This document shows, piece after piece, positions 16,572-25,271 of a stretch of DNA of 64,000 nucleotides. Numbering within the stretch: position 1 is the first letter of the stretch; each line of letters opens with the position of its first letter. The position numbers and the translations under genes were made by a program. Source of the DNA: Kocuria marina (GTDB lineage Bacteria; Actinomycetota; Actinomycetes; Actinomycetales; Micrococcaceae); contig BMZV01000002.1 in NCBI GenBank assembly GCA_014652975.1, positions 62,001 through 126,000 on the forward strand. Direction: 5' to 3'. The notes beneath the pieces were generated by a model. It saw only the letters and a program-made list of their open reading frames with translations. It made no database searches and was not told where the DNA came from.

Positions 16572-18500
16572 TCACAACACGGTGAGGATCACCGTGTTCC
16601 CGTCCTCACGCTGGCGCACCACCCGATTGAGGTGGGAACCAACGGGTGAGTTGATTTCCACCGTGTACCCCTGCTCCTCGAGGCTCTGCCGGGCGGAGTC
16701 CGCGTCCTGGCCCACCACGTTGGGCGGTGCACCCTGCGGGGTGTCCGCGGCGAGGGTCAGGGCCACGGTCGTGCCCTCGTCCACGCTCGTCCCCGCAGCG
16801 GGGGACTGCCCGAGCACGGTGTCCACGGCCTGCGCGGAGTACTCCCGCGAGATCTCGCCCACGCGCAGCCCGGCGCCGGTGATCGCGGCCCGGGCGTCGT
16901 CGCCCGCTGAACCGACCACGGTGGGAACGCTCACGCGGGCGGGACCCTCGGAGACCACCAGGTTGACCTGCTCGATACCGCGCACGGTGGTGGAGGCCCC
17001 GGGATCCGTGGCGATGACGATGCCCTGCGGGACCTCGGGGCTCGTGGTCGAGCGCACGCCCACGTTGGAGATGCCCGCGCTGTTGAGGGCGCGTTCCGCG
17101 GTCGCGGTGTCCTGACCCGCGACGGCAGGGACGGTCGCGGACGCCGTCCCGGGGGCCGAGCCGAGCCACCAGCCCAGGAATCCGGCCACCGAGAGCAGCA
17201 GCGCGAAGACCACGGCGCCCACGGCCAGGTGCAGGGCAGGGGGCTGGGGGTTCAGCCGGACCCGGGGTGTGTCGCGGGAGCGGTGGGCGGTGGAGCCCAC
17301 CTGGGTCATGGCGATGGTCCCGGTCGCGTCGGGTTCGAAGGCGGGCAGGATCGGCGCACCGGCCCCGCGCTCGCCGGGACGGCCCATTCCATGCGTGTGC
17401 TGGGTACCGAGCGGGGTGGTGGCGTTCTCCCCGGTGGGATCCGCTCCCGCATCGCCGAGGGCCTCCGTGGGTACTCCGCCGAGTGCCTGCGTCGGCGCCT
17501 CGGCGGCGTCGCCTCCCGCGGTGGGAACGGTGGCCGCGCCGGCAGCGGCGGACGCTCCCGCAGCGCCGGCCAGTGCCCCTCCGGCGACCGCCGCCGCAGC
17601 CGTCGAGGCGTGGGACCCGCCTCCCAGGACGACCGTGTCCGTGTCCCGCAGTGAGGGCGGGTCGATCTGCCCGGGCAGCGAGCGTCGGATGGCCAGCGCG
17701 AGGTCCAGCAGCGCCGCGGCGTCGGCGGGGCGCTGGGCAGCGTCGCGGGACGTCGCGCGCAACACGAACTCGTCGAGCGCGGCGGGGAAGCCCTGCGCGA
17801 GCCCACCGGGGGCGGGGACGTCCCGACTCACGTGGGCGGTCGCGACCTGCAGGGCGGTACCGGTGTACGGGCGTGAGCCCGTGAGCATCTCGTACGCCAT
17901 GATCCCCACGGCGTAGACGTCGCTGCGCTGGTCCACGGGGCCGTCCCCCACGAGTTCGGGGGCGGCGTAGCCCACCGTGCCCATGACCGTGGTGCTCGTG
18001 GTGTGCTCGTCCACGGCGCGGGTCAGTCCGAAGTCGGCAACCTTGACCTGCCCGCCCCGGGTCAGCAGGACGTTCTCGGGCTTCACGTCCCGGTGGACCA
18101 GGCCGATCCGGTGCGCCTGGGTGAGGCCGCGCAGCACGGGGATCAGCAGGTCGAGCGTGCGGCGCGGTGTCATGGGCGCCTCATGGGCCACGACGTCGCA
18201 CAGAGTGGGCCCGTCCACGTATTCCAGGACCAGGTAGAGCACGCCATCCGCGGTGTGACCCTGGTCCAGGACGGCCACCACGTTGGGGTGGTGCAGGCGC
18301 GCGGCGGACTTGGCCTCACGCCGTGCCCTGGCCACGAAGGACGGGTCGTCCGCGACGTGGGGGTGCATGATCTTCAGGGCCACGGGACGTTCGAGCCGTT
18401 CGTCGAGCCCCTCGTAGACCGTGGCCGTACCACCGCGGGCGATCAGTCGGCGGACCTGGTACCGGCCCTCCAGCAGGGATCCCACGCGGTGGTCGTTCAT
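16572..18500 (-). CDS. pknL: PASTA-domain Ser/Thr protein kinase (PknL-like)
   Basis: Membrane sensor kinase of about 642 residues. The kinase domain (about 10-275) has the glycine loop RGGTATVYE, ATP-binding Lys43 (VALKIM), catalytic HRDVKPEN (Asp138), DFG (Asp156) and a threonine-rich activation loop (TTSTTVMGT). A low-complexity Ala/Gly/Thr juxtamembrane region (about 290-415) leads to a single helix (about 423-447), then two complete and one shorter PASTA repeats (about 456-642), which bind peptidoglycan fragments in this family. ATG 18500 is preferred, 4 bases after the upstream stop; TTG 18515 would overlap it. Neighbours identify it as the PknL position. Confidence 0.9.
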   Translation of the reverse strand: MNDHRVGSLLEGRYQVRRLIARGGTATVYEGLDERLERPVALKIMHPHVADDPSFVARARREAKSAARLHHPNVVAVLDQGHTADGVLYLVLEYVDGPTLCDVVAHEAPMTPRRTLDLLIPVLRGLTQAHRIGLVHRDVKPENVLLTRGGQVKVADFGLTRAVDEHTTSTTVMGTVGYAAPELVGDGPVDQRSDVYAVGIMAYEMLTGSRPYTGTALQVATAHVSRDVPAPGGLAQGFPAALDEFVLRATSRDAAQRPADAAALLDLALAIRRSLPGQIDPPSLRDTDTVVLGGGSHASTAAAAVAGGALAGAAGASAAAGAATVPTAGGDAAEAPTQALGGVPTEALGDAGADPTGENATTPLGTQHTHGMGRPGERGAGAPILPAFEPDATGTIAMTQVGSTAHRSRDTPRVRLNPQPPALHLAVGAVVFALLLSVAGFLGWWLGSAPGTASATVPAVAGQDTATAERALNSAGISNVGVRSTTSPEVPQGIVIATDPGASTTVRGIEQVNLVVSEGPARVSVPTVVGSAGDDARAAITGAGLRVGEISREYSAQAVDTVLGQSPAAGTSVDEGTTVALTLAADTPQGAPPNVVGQDADSARQSLEEQGYTVEINSPVGSHLNRVVRQREDGNTVILTVL

Positions 18501-18504
18501 GCTG

Positions 18505-19626
18505 CTACTGGGCAAATTCTCGTTCCTGTGCGCTCACGGCTTTCACGTACGCCTTGGTGTCGGGGTACATACCGTACGTCTTCACGCCGTGCAGTCCCTG
18601 ATAGTAGGCGCCGATCCCCGCGGCCTTGTTGGGGGCCTTGGCCTGCAGCTCCCGGATCAGCGCGACCCCCGCGGTGATGTTGTCCTGGGGGTCCAGCAGG
18701 TCCAGGTCCCGACCCACCATCGCAGACGCCCACTCACCGGCGGACGGGATCACCTGCATGGTGCCCACGGCGTCCGCGGGGGAGACCACCCCGTGGCGGA
18801 ACCCGGATTCCTGCGAGGCGTGGGCGAGCGCGAGCGCCGGGTCCACACCCAACTCCTGGGCGGTCGCTCGCACCATCTCCCGGATCTGCTCCGGGGCCGG
18901 CAGTTGGCGCTGCTGCAACTGGGCGTGGTGTCGGTTCGCGGACTCCACGACCTCGCGGGGGTACGTGCGGCCCGCGAACGTGTCACCCACGGCGGCCTTG
19001 GGCTTCGGGGCCGCGGCCGTGCCAGCGTCACGCACCGTCGCGGCGGGTTCGGACGACGACGCCGCTCGGGCGGGTCCCGCCGCCCCGCCCGGGATCGTGA
19101 GTCCCTGGCCCGGGCGCAACACGGAGGCAGCGGAGACCCCGTTGGCCCGCATGAGCTCGGCCACGCTCACGCCGTAGCGCTGCGCGAGGTCCCACAGGGT
19201 GTCACCGGCGGCCACGGTGTGGCGCCGGGAGCCGCCGCGGTCGGAGCCGGCCGGGTCTGCGTCGTCGGCGCGCGATGCGGCCGCGGAGGAGGAGGCGGGA
19301 GCGCGGTCCGATCCCGGGATCACGAGCCGCTGGCCGGGGCGGATCATGCCGTGGGCCGGGAGCTTGTTGACGCTCATCAGGTCCTGGACTCGCACCCCGT
19401 GGGCGGTCGCCAGGGACCACAGGGAGTCCCCGGGGGCCACGGTCACGTGCGTGGACTGGGCATGCTGCGCCACGTGGACGTTCGGGGCGGGCGCCGGCGC
19501 GGCGTGCGCGGAACCCACGGTGCCCAGGGCGGTGAGGGCGGCCAGCGCGGCGGCGGAGCCCTGCGCGGCGCGGCGGGACCATGTGGAACGGGGGGACCGG
19601 CGGTCGTGGGGCGGGTCAACCGGCAT
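18505..19626 (-). CDS. Secreted LysM lytic transglycosylase / muramidase-like protein
   Basis: A 373-residue exported wall enzyme. A signal peptide is visible (basic residues 9-20, hydrophobic 24-39, likely cleavage after AHA at about 42). Two LysM peptidoglycan-binding domains follow (about 60-104 and 136-179), then a linker and a transglycosylase (SLT) domain at about 245-365 with the catalytic glutamate Glu273 in HASQESGF, and GTMQVIPSAGEWA. The ATG at 19626 gives the signal peptide; the upstream extension to 19692 is less likely. The pknL-like gene begins 4 bases after its stop, so the enzyme and the PASTA kinase are co-transcribed, a link between wall cleavage and wall sensing. Confidence 0.9.
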   Translation of the reverse strand: MPVDPPHDRRSPRSTWSRRAAQGSAAALAALTALGTVGSAHAAPAPAPNVHVAQHAQSTHVTVAPGDSLWSLATAHGVRVQDLMSVNKLPAHGMIRPGQRLVIPGSDRAPASSSAAASRADDADPAGSDRGGSRRHTVAAGDTLWDLAQRYGVSVAELMRANGVSAASVLRPGQGLTIPGGAAGPARAASSSEPAATVRDAGTAAAPKPKAAVGDTFAGRTYPREVVESANRHHAQLQQRQLPAPEQIREMVRATAQELGVDPALALAHASQESGFRHGVVSPADAVGTMQVIPSAGEWASAMVGRDLDLLDPQDNITAGVALIRELQAKAPNKAAGIGAYYQGLHGVKTYGMYPDTKAYVKAVSAQEREFAQ

Positions 19627-19768
19627 GTTCGCGATTCCTACCTCGGGACGGGTGAGCGGGGGAAGATCCGGCGGCACCCTCCGGTACAGCACGGTGCCCC
19701 CAGATTACCCGACCCCTGGTCGCGACCGGTGTGTGAGCCGGTCGGTGCGCCGTGGCACAGTAGGGTTC

Positions 19769-20155
19769 GTGAACTACTCAACCGATCTCTCCGCCCAGGA
19801 ATTCGCCGAACTCGACTCGTTGGTGGGTGAGTGGACCTACCTTCCCGACATCGCCGAGGCCATGGACATCCAGATCACCCGGGTGCATCGGCTCGTGGAC
19901 GACGGCGCACTGCTCGAGGTGCGCCGACCCGAAGACCGCGTGCGTGTGGTCCCCGCCGATTTCATGGACGGCGACCGCCCCGTGGACTCCCTCAAGGGGA
20001 CCGTGGCCGTCCTGCGGGATGCCGCCTACACGGACGCCCAGGCGATCCGCTGGCTGTTCACCGAGGACGAGTCCCTGCCCGGGCGGCCCATCGACGCGCT
20101 GCGCCGTGGCCAGAAGACCGAGGTGCGCCGCAGGGCCCAGGCCCTGGGCTGGTGA
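19769..20155 (+). CDS. Winged-helix DNA-binding protein, Rv2175c family
   Basis: A 128-residue protein with an N-terminal helix-turn-helix (about 22-50: YLPDIAEAMDIQITRVHRLVDDG) and a C-terminal helical region ending RRRAQALGW. The mycobacterial relative Rv2175c is a DNA-binding substrate of PknL, encoded next to it; here the gene is divergent from the LysM/kinase pair, so the same regulatory pairing is likely. The GTG at 19769 is the only start that fits the domain. TAGGGT lies 2 bases upstream, too close for the leaderless spacing seen elsewhere, so the promoter is unresolved. Its stop is 20 bases from the end of the convergent prenyl synthase gene. Confidence 0.82.
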   Translation: MNYSTDLSAQEFAELDSLVGEWTYLPDIAEAMDIQITRVHRLVDDGALLEVRRPEDRVRVVPADFMDGDRPVDSLKGTVAVLRDAAYTDAQAIRWLFTEDESLPGRPIDALRRGQKTEVRRRAQALGW

Positions 20156-20175
20156 CACCCGCCCGCTGAGGCGGC

Positions 20176-21285
20176 CTACTTGGCGCGGCGCACGGCGGCG
20201 CCGGCGAGCGCCTGCAGCCCGGCCCGGGCGACGTCGTCGGTGCGCAAGCGCGCCAGCTGCGTGTCCGCGGTGCGCACGAGGGACGCGATGAGTTCCTCCG
20301 AGCGCGCGTGGGCACCGCTGTCCCGCATGAGGTCCCGCGCGCGGTGCACCTCCTGCTCGGTGAGTTCCGCGCGGCCGAGCACCGATTCGAGCCACGCGAT
20401 GTCCTCGGTCGAACTTGATGCCGCGCACAGTGCGATCAGCGCGGTGCGCTTGCCCTCGCGGATGTCGTCCCCGGCGGGCTTGCCCGTGGTCTCCGGGTCG
20501 CCGAAGACCCCCAGGACGTCGTCGCGCAATTGGAAAGCCTCGCCGACCGGCAGCGCGAACGCGGAGCAGTCCGCGAGGAACTCGCGGTCCGCGCCGGCGA
20601 GTGCCGCGCCGATCTCCACGGGGTGCTCCACCGAGTACTTGGCGGACTTGTAGCGCAGCACGGTCATGGCACGCTCGAGTTGTTCCTCGGGGTCGCCCAC
20701 GGCGGGAGCGACCTCCGCGTGGATGTCCAGGTACTGCCCGGCCATGACCTCGGTGCGCATCGTGGAGAAGATCTCCCGTGCGGTCGCGGCCGCGTCCGCG
20801 GCGACGCGCGCGGTGGCGTCGGCGAAGAGTTGTTCCGCGAAGGACAGGCTCATGTCCCCGGTGAGGACGGCCGCGCTGACCCCGAAGTGGGCGGCGTCCG
20901 CGGACCACCCGGCCTCGCGGTGCAGGGCCTCGAAAACGCGGTGCACACTGGGCTTGCCGCGGCGCGTGTCCGAGCGGTCCAGGATGTCGTCGTGGATCAG
21001 CGCCGCGGTCTGGAAAAGTTCGAGGGACGCCGCGGCGGCCACGGCGACGTCGTCCGCCACGGCCCCGCCAGCCGCGCGCCAGCCCCAGTAGCACAGCCGT
21101 GCGCGCAGGCGCTTGCCGCCGCGCGTGAGGTCCTCGATCGCGTCCACGAGCACGGTCGCGTGCGGGGAGATCCCGGTGACCCGTTCGCGTTCCCTCGCGA
21201 AGAACTCGGTGATCCGCTCGTCCAGGAGCGCGGAGAAGTCACGGTCCTGTTGCGTCGCGGTGACGGACGCGTCGGAAGGGGTCAT
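20176..21285 (-). CDS. Polyprenyl diphosphate synthase (geranylgeranyl/oligoprenyl type)
   Basis: Isoprenoid chain elongation enzyme of 369 residues that condenses isopentenyl diphosphate onto allylic diphosphates. The first aspartate-rich motif is DDILD (99-103, LIHDDILDRSDTRRG), the GGKRLR motif is at 56-61, and the second DDxxD-like region is QLRDDVLGVFGD. The start ATG at 21285 has an AAAGGTG ribosome site; the reading frame extending to 21372 is rejected. It corresponds to the idsA2 position near pknL in mycobacteria. Chain length (C15 to C30+) cannot be set from sequence by eye; it may supply menaquinone, carotenoid or polyprenyl carriers. Confidence 0.9.
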   Translation of the reverse strand: MTPSDASVTATQQDRDFSALLDERITEFFARERERVTGISPHATVLVDAIEDLTRGGKRLRARLCYWGWRAAGGAVADDVAVAAAASLELFQTAALIHDDILDRSDTRRGKPSVHRVFEALHREAGWSADAAHFGVSAAVLTGDMSLSFAEQLFADATARVAADAAATAREIFSTMRTEVMAGQYLDIHAEVAPAVGDPEEQLERAMTVLRYKSAKYSVEHPVEIGAALAGADREFLADCSAFALPVGEAFQLRDDVLGVFGDPETTGKPAGDDIREGKRTALIALCAASSSTEDIAWLESVLGRAELTEQEVHRARDLMRDSGAHARSEELIASLVRTADTQLARLRTDDVARAGLQALAGAAVRRAK

Positions 21286-21637
21286 GCCAGGGCACCTTTG
21301 ATCGAGGGGATGCTGTCGGCCGCGCTGCGCGGTACCGCGGGGCGCGGCGGGCGTCACGGGCACGGGCTCCACGACGCCGGGCCGCCCCGCGGGCGCCCAA
21401 CCAGCCTAACCGGACGCGGCGCCGCGGATGCGTATCGGTGCCGCCCTGTCGAGCGGCCCGGGGCCGGACAAGTTCGTGGTGCCGTGGCCCGTGTGCGTGT
21501 CGGAGCCCCTTCCTAGGCTTAGGGAAGACGAACCAGATCCCGCGCGGGTGGCATGTCCGTCATCAACGGGTCTTGATCCGGACGGGTCCCGCGTGGCGAT
21601 GGGTTCCCGATGCCGGAGGGTCGTGGAAGGAGGCGCC
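21286..21637. promoter_or_regulatory. Divergent intergenic region between prenyl synthase and dinB
   Basis: 352 bases with no supportable gene. TAGGCT at 21514-21519 is a -10 candidate for dinB, leaving a leader of about 110 bases that ends in a strong GGAAGGAGG ribosome site. On the minus strand TAGGCT at 21408-21403 is a -10 candidate for the prenyl synthase. No SOS-box-like dyad was recognised near the dinB promoter. Confidence 0.4.
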
Positions 21638-22876
21638 ATGGGCGGGCCGAGTCCGCAGCAACTGGCCGAGTACCGGCGCTGCGCCATCCTGCACGTGGAC
21701 ATGGACATGTTCTACGTGGGCGTGGAACTGCTCAACGCCCCCCAGTACCGCGGCCGCCCCGTGATCGTGGCCGGTTCCGGTCCGCGCTCGGTGGTGCTCT
21801 CCGCGTCCTACGAGGCCCGCCGGTACGGCGTGAACTCCGCGATGCCCGTGTCCCAGGCCCGCGCTCGCTGCCCCTCCGCGGTGGTGCTCGAACCGCATCG
21901 CGAGGCGTACACCCATTACTCACGGATCGTGATTGACATTTTCCGCTCGGTCACGGACCGCGTGGAGCAGCTGAGCGTGGACGAGGCATTCGTGGACGTG
22001 TCCGGGGCGATCCGGCGCAGCGGACCGCCCGTCGAGATCGCCCGGACCCTGCGGCGCGTGATCCACGAACGCACGGGACTCACCGCCTCCGTGGGGGTCG
22101 CGGAGAACAAGACGGTCGCCAAGATCGCCTCCGCGTACTGCAAACCGGACGGGCTGCTCGTGGTGACGCCCGAGCACACCCTCGCGTTCCTGGCACAGCT
22201 GCCGGTGGGCAAATTGTGGGGGGTGGGCAAGCGCACCTCCGAGATCCTGCAGTCCGCCGGGCTGTCCACGGTCGGGGACATCGCCGCCACGCCGTTGCCC
22301 CGGTTGCACGCGCTCGTGGGCACCGCGTCCGGGACACATTTGAAACAATTGGCCACCGGCCACGACCCCCGTCCCGTGACGCCCGCGCGCGAGGAGAAGA
22401 GCATCGGGGCCGAACGGACGTTCCAGCGCGACGTCGCCGACAGTGCGGCTCTGAAACGTGTGCTGCTGGGCCTGGCCCACGACACCGCGGTCCGGTTGCG
22501 CAGGCACGGACTGCGCGCCGGGCGCGTGGGACTCAAGCTGCGCTACGCCGATTTTTCGACCATCACCCGCTCCAGGACGCTGAGTCACCCCGTCACCGCG
22601 GCCCACGATCTCTACACCGAAGCGTGCGCGCTGCTGGACGGTCTGGGCCCGCGAGCGCAGGCCGTGCGGCTCGTGGGCATCAGGGCGGAGAAGCTCACCG
22701 GGGCCGATCGCGCGTTCCAGTTGAGCCTGGACGGACGGGAGGAGGAATGGGGTGCCGCGGAGGAAGCCATGGACCGCGTGCACCACCGATTCGGCCCCGG
22801 AATTGTGCGCCCAGCCAAACTCATGGAAACGACGATGCCAATCCGTCCCGCACGGGATATTCTGGACGGTACGTGA
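21638..22876 (+). CDS. dinB: DNA polymerase IV (Y family)
   Basis: Translesion DNA polymerase of 412 residues. The palm carboxylates are in HVDMDMFYVGVE (Asp21) and SVDEAFVDVS (Asp114, Glu115). The steric-gate/finger region (SYEARRYGVNSAMPVSQARARCP), the helix-hairpin-helix thumb (LPVGKLWGVGKRTSEIL) and the little-finger domain (about 245-360) are all present. QLSLDG near the C-terminus resembles a beta-clamp-binding peptide. ATG 21638 is chosen for the near-perfect GGAAGGAGG site 5 bases upstream. A DUF3040 gene follows after 53 bases and the division cluster after that, a common actinobacterial order. Confidence 0.93.
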   Translation: MGGPSPQQLAEYRRCAILHVDMDMFYVGVELLNAPQYRGRPVIVAGSGPRSVVLSASYEARRYGVNSAMPVSQARARCPSAVVLEPHREAYTHYSRIVIDIFRSVTDRVEQLSVDEAFVDVSGAIRRSGPPVEIARTLRRVIHERTGLTASVGVAENKTVAKIASAYCKPDGLLVVTPEHTLAFLAQLPVGKLWGVGKRTSEILQSAGLSTVGDIAATPLPRLHALVGTASGTHLKQLATGHDPRPVTPAREEKSIGAERTFQRDVADSAALKRVLLGLAHDTAVRLRRHGLRAGRVGLKLRYADFSTITRSRTLSHPVTAAHDLYTEACALLDGLGPRAQAVRLVGIRAEKLTGADRAFQLSLDGREEEWGAAEEAMDRVHHRFGPGIVRPAKLMETTMPIRPARDILDGT

Positions 22877-22929
22877 GGAAGGCAGCCGTACCGCCCCCGC
22901 CTCGCTCCCTCAACACCACAGGAGGAATC

Positions 22930-23346
22930 GTGCCTCTCTCCGAGCACGAACAACAGCTTCTCGCCCAGCTCGAGAAGCAGTTGCACGACGACGACCCCCG
23001 CTTCGCGTCGACCATGCACACCGAAGCGGTTCGGGGGCGCGGGTCCATGCGCAACGTCGTGCTGGGGGTCGTGATCGCAGTGGTTGGCCTGGGCGTCCTG
23101 CTCGCCGGGGTCGCCATGCACCTGATCATCGTGGGCGTGTTGGGCTTCATCGTGATGGCCGCCGGCGCGTACGTGGCCACCGTGCGGGGCCGGGCCACCC
23201 CGGACAAGGGCGCGGCCAATCCCGGAGGCCCCGGGAGCGGGCCGTCCCATGGCGGGCCGTTCGGCCGCGGTCCCTCCGGTCCACGCAAGTCCTCCACTTT
23301 CCTCCAGAACCTCGAGGAGAAGTGGGACAAACGCAATCAGGGTTAG
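22930..23346 (+). CDS. DUF3040 membrane protein
   Basis: A small membrane protein of 138 residues. The N-terminus PLSEHEQQLLAQLEKQL is the DUF3040 signature, followed by two adjacent hydrophobic helices (about 42-63 and 65-84) and a Gly/Pro/Ser-rich cytosolic tail ending in a charged segment. The GTG start at 22930 follows AGGAGG by 5 bases. The family is restricted to actinobacteria and often sits between dinB and mraZ, as here; its function is not known, although the position next to the division cluster suggests an envelope role. Confidence 0.87.
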   Translation: MPLSEHEQQLLAQLEKQLHDDDPRFASTMHTEAVRGRGSMRNVVLGVVIAVVGLGVLLAGVAMHLIIVGVLGFIVMAAGAYVATVRGRATPDKGAANPGGPGSGPSHGGPFGRGPSGPRKSSTFLQNLEEKWDKRNQG

Positions 23347-23389
23347 CGCTGAGCCTCCCCGCAGGCCGTCCAGCCCGTAAAACTTCCGA

Positions 23390-23418
23390 GAACTCCCCGG
23401 CACCGCGCCGGGGAGTTC
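23390..23418 (+). terminator. Intrinsic terminator after the DUF3040 gene
   Basis: A perfect 12-bp stem (GAACTCCCCGGC and its complement) with a 5-base loop, followed by TTTC. It insulates the dinB-DUF3040 unit from the dcw cluster. Confidence 0.85.
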
Positions 23419-23529
23419 TTTCATGTCCGGACCCATCGTCTCCGGCGTGCCCGCAGACCACGCCGGGAAAGGTGTGTCGACGACGCCCCGGGGCAGCGCC
23501 GTCGTGGCGTGCCGTGGAGGGGATCCGCG

Positions 23530-23557
23530 TTGACGGGGGAGGGCAGTGGAGTAAAGT
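23530..23557 (+). promoter_or_regulatory. Promoter of mraZ and the dcw cluster
   Basis: TTGACG (23530-23535), a 16-base spacer and TAAAGT (23552-23557) form the clearest sigma-70-type promoter in the window. The transcript would start near 23564, leaving a leader of about 40 bases before the GTG at 23606. Confidence 0.7.
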
Positions 23558-23571
23558 GGAGGGTGGTAGAG
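23536..23571 (+). promoter_or_regulatory. MraZ operator: four direct repeats at 10-bp spacing
   Basis: GGGGAG (23536), GTGGAG (23546), GTGGAG (23556) and GTAGAG (23566) repeat exactly every 10 bases, on one face of the helix, and overlap the spacer and -10 of the mraZ promoter. MraZ of other bacteria binds tandem GTGG-type boxes at this spacing upstream of its own gene, so this is the probable autoregulatory site for the whole cluster. Confidence 0.7.
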
Positions 23572-23605
23572 AAGCGAGGGTTGGGCTGACCCTGGTTCGA
23601 AGGCG

Positions 23606-24043
23606 GTGGCTGTGTTTCTCGGAACATACGAACCGCGTTTGGACGACAAGGCCAGGCTGATTCTCCCGGCCAAGTTCCGGGCCGAACTGGCGGACGGACT
23701 CGTGCTGACCCGAGGGCAGGAACGCTGCCTGTACGTGTTCAGCGCGCAGGAGTTCGCCAGGGTCCACGAACAGATGCGGGCGGCCCCGTTGTCGTCCAAG
23801 CAGGCCAGGGATTACATCCGCGTTTTTCTCTCCGGGGCATCGGACGAGGTCCCGGACAAGCAAGGTCGCATCACCATTCCGGCGTCCCTGCGCTCGTACG
23901 CGGGCCTGGACCGGGAACTGGCGGTGATCGGGGCGGGCAGCCGCGCCGAGATCTGGGATGCGGCCTCGTGGCAGCAGTACCTGGCGGAGAAGGAAGCGGC
24001 TTTCTCCGCCACGGAGGACGAGGTCATACCCGGGCTGTTCTGA
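23606..24043 (+). CDS. mraZ: Transcriptional regulator MraZ
   Basis: First gene of the division and cell-wall cluster, 145 residues, normal length. It contains two SpoVT/AbrB-like repeats: [22 protein letters not shown] (about 4-25) and [13 protein letters not shown] (about 84-96), each with the conserved D-x-KGR/KAR-type DNA-contact loop. MraZ represses or tunes its own operon through GTGG boxes, and four such repeats lie on the promoter here. The GTG start at 23606 ([10 protein letters not shown]) fits the family; a weak AAGG lies upstream. A 244-base gap with a hairpin separates it from rsmH. Confidence 0.95.
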   Translation: MAVFLGTYEPRLDDKARLILPAKFRAELADGLVLTRGQERCLYVFSAQEFARVHEQMRAAPLSSKQARDYIRVFLSGASDEVPDKQGRITIPASLRSYAGLDRELAVIGAGSRAEIWDAASWQQYLAEKEAAFSATEDEVIPGLF

Positions 24044-24120
24044 TCACCCGAGGACCACCGCGCGGGACCCCCGCCGGTGCCGTCCCCGGACATGAGATCT
24101 CCAGCCGCCCACGTCACCGT

Positions 24121-24146
24121 CCTGACTCGACTTCCCCCGAGTCAGG
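24121..24146 (+). other. Hairpin in the mraZ-rsmH spacer
   Basis: A perfect 9-bp inverted repeat (CCTGACTCG/CGAGTCAGG) with an 8-base pyrimidine-rich loop lies in the middle of the gap. It is not followed by U residues, so it could be an RNA processing or attenuation element rather than a strong terminator. TAGGAT at 24198-24203, downstream of it, is a possible secondary -10 for rsmH. Confidence 0.4.
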
Positions 24147-24287
24147 CCGGATTCGAGGGGCGAGCGGCGGATGGGGATCTGGTGTCCGGGCGCACCGTAG
24201 GATTCCCCCGGAGGACATCGGTGCCGTGCGCACCGAGACCTGCGACCCGTAGTACCCGCACGATCCGCGACAGACCAGGAGCCCGGC

Positions 24288-25271
24288 ATGGACCACGCCC
24301 CCGCCGAGCAACGACACATCCCCGTGATGCTGGAGCGCTGCCTGGACCTGCTCGCGCCGGCGTTGGACACCGAACACCCCGTGGTCGTGGACGCGACCCT
24401 GGGCATGGGCGGGCACACCCACGCCATGCTCGAACGCTTCCCGGGGTTGCGCGTGGTCGGGATCGACCGGGACCCCCAGGCCCTCGAACTCGCCGGGGAA
24501 CGCCTTGCGCACTTCGGGGAGCGGTTCACGGGCATCCACACCACGTACGACCACATCGATCAGGCCGCCGCAGCCGTCGGTGTGGACCGGGTGGACGGCA
24601 TCCTGTTCGACCTCGGGGTGTCCTCACTGCAGCTGGACGAACGCGAGCGCGGCTTCGCATACTCGTTCGACGCCCCCCTGGACATGCGCATGAACTCCCG
24701 GGCGGAACTGTCCGCGTACACCGTGGTCAACGAGTACTCGGAGGCTCAGCTCAAGGACATCATCTACCGCTGGGGCGAAGACCGCTTCGCGCCGCGGATC
24801 GCGCGCGCCATCGTCGCCGCCCGTACCGAGGCCCCGCTGCGCACGACCGCCCAGCTCGTGGACGTGGTCCGCTCCGCGGTCCCCGCCGCGGCCCAGCACA
24901 AGAAGGGCCACCCGGCCAAACAGACCTTCCAGGCGTTGCGGATCGAGGTCAACGAGGAACTCGACGTCCTGGAGCGTGCCGTGCCCGCCGCCGTGGAAAC
25001 TGTCAGGGTGGGAGGGCGTGTCCTCGCCATGAGTTACCACTCCCTGGAGGACAGAATTGTCAAGCAGGAGTTCGCTCGCGGTGCACGTTCCACGGCCCCC
25101 AGAGGTTTTCCCGTGGAACTGCCGGAACACCAGCCCACGCTGAAGGTTCTCACCCGCGGGGCGGAACGCGCCGGCGAGCAGGAGGTCCGGGACAACCCCC
25201 GGGCCGCCTCGGCCAGGTTGCGTGCCGTCGAGCGGCTCCGGGAGACCACGAGACCAGGGAGTGAGCGATGA
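24288..25271 (+). CDS. rsmH: 16S rRNA (cytosine1402-N4)-methyltransferase
   Basis: SAM-dependent methyltransferase of 327 residues that modifies C1402 in the ribosomal P site. It starts [13 protein letters not shown] (10-22); the SAM-binding motif is [11 protein letters not shown] (about 34-44). The catalytic-domain signatures [23 protein letters not shown] (given here in parts [12 protein letters not shown] and RGFAYS) and [12 protein letters not shown] are present, as is [15 protein letters not shown] near the C-terminus. The ribosome site AGGAG lies before ATG 24288. Its stop overlaps the ftsL start (ATGA). Confidence 0.96.
   Translation: MDHAPAEQRHIPVMLERCLDLLAPALDTEHPVVVDATLGMGGHTHAMLERFPGLRVVGIDRDPQALELAGERLAHFGERFTGIHTTYDHIDQAAAAVGVDRVDGILFDLGVSSLQLDERERGFAYSFDAPLDMRMNSRAELSAYTVVNEYSEAQLKDIIYRWGEDRFAPRIARAIVAARTEAPLRTTAQLVDVVRSAVPAAAQHKKGHPAKQTFQALRIEVNEELDVLERAVPAAVETVRVGGRVLAMSYHSLEDRIVKQEFARGARSTAPRGFPVELPEHQPTLKVLTRGAERAGEQEVRDNPRAASARLRAVERLRETTRPGSER

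Noticed and set aside
19761..19768. Leaderless -10 (TAGGGT) for the Rv2175c-like gene
   Set aside because: It ends only 2 bases before the GTG; the other examples have 6-7 bases, so this spacing is not workable.
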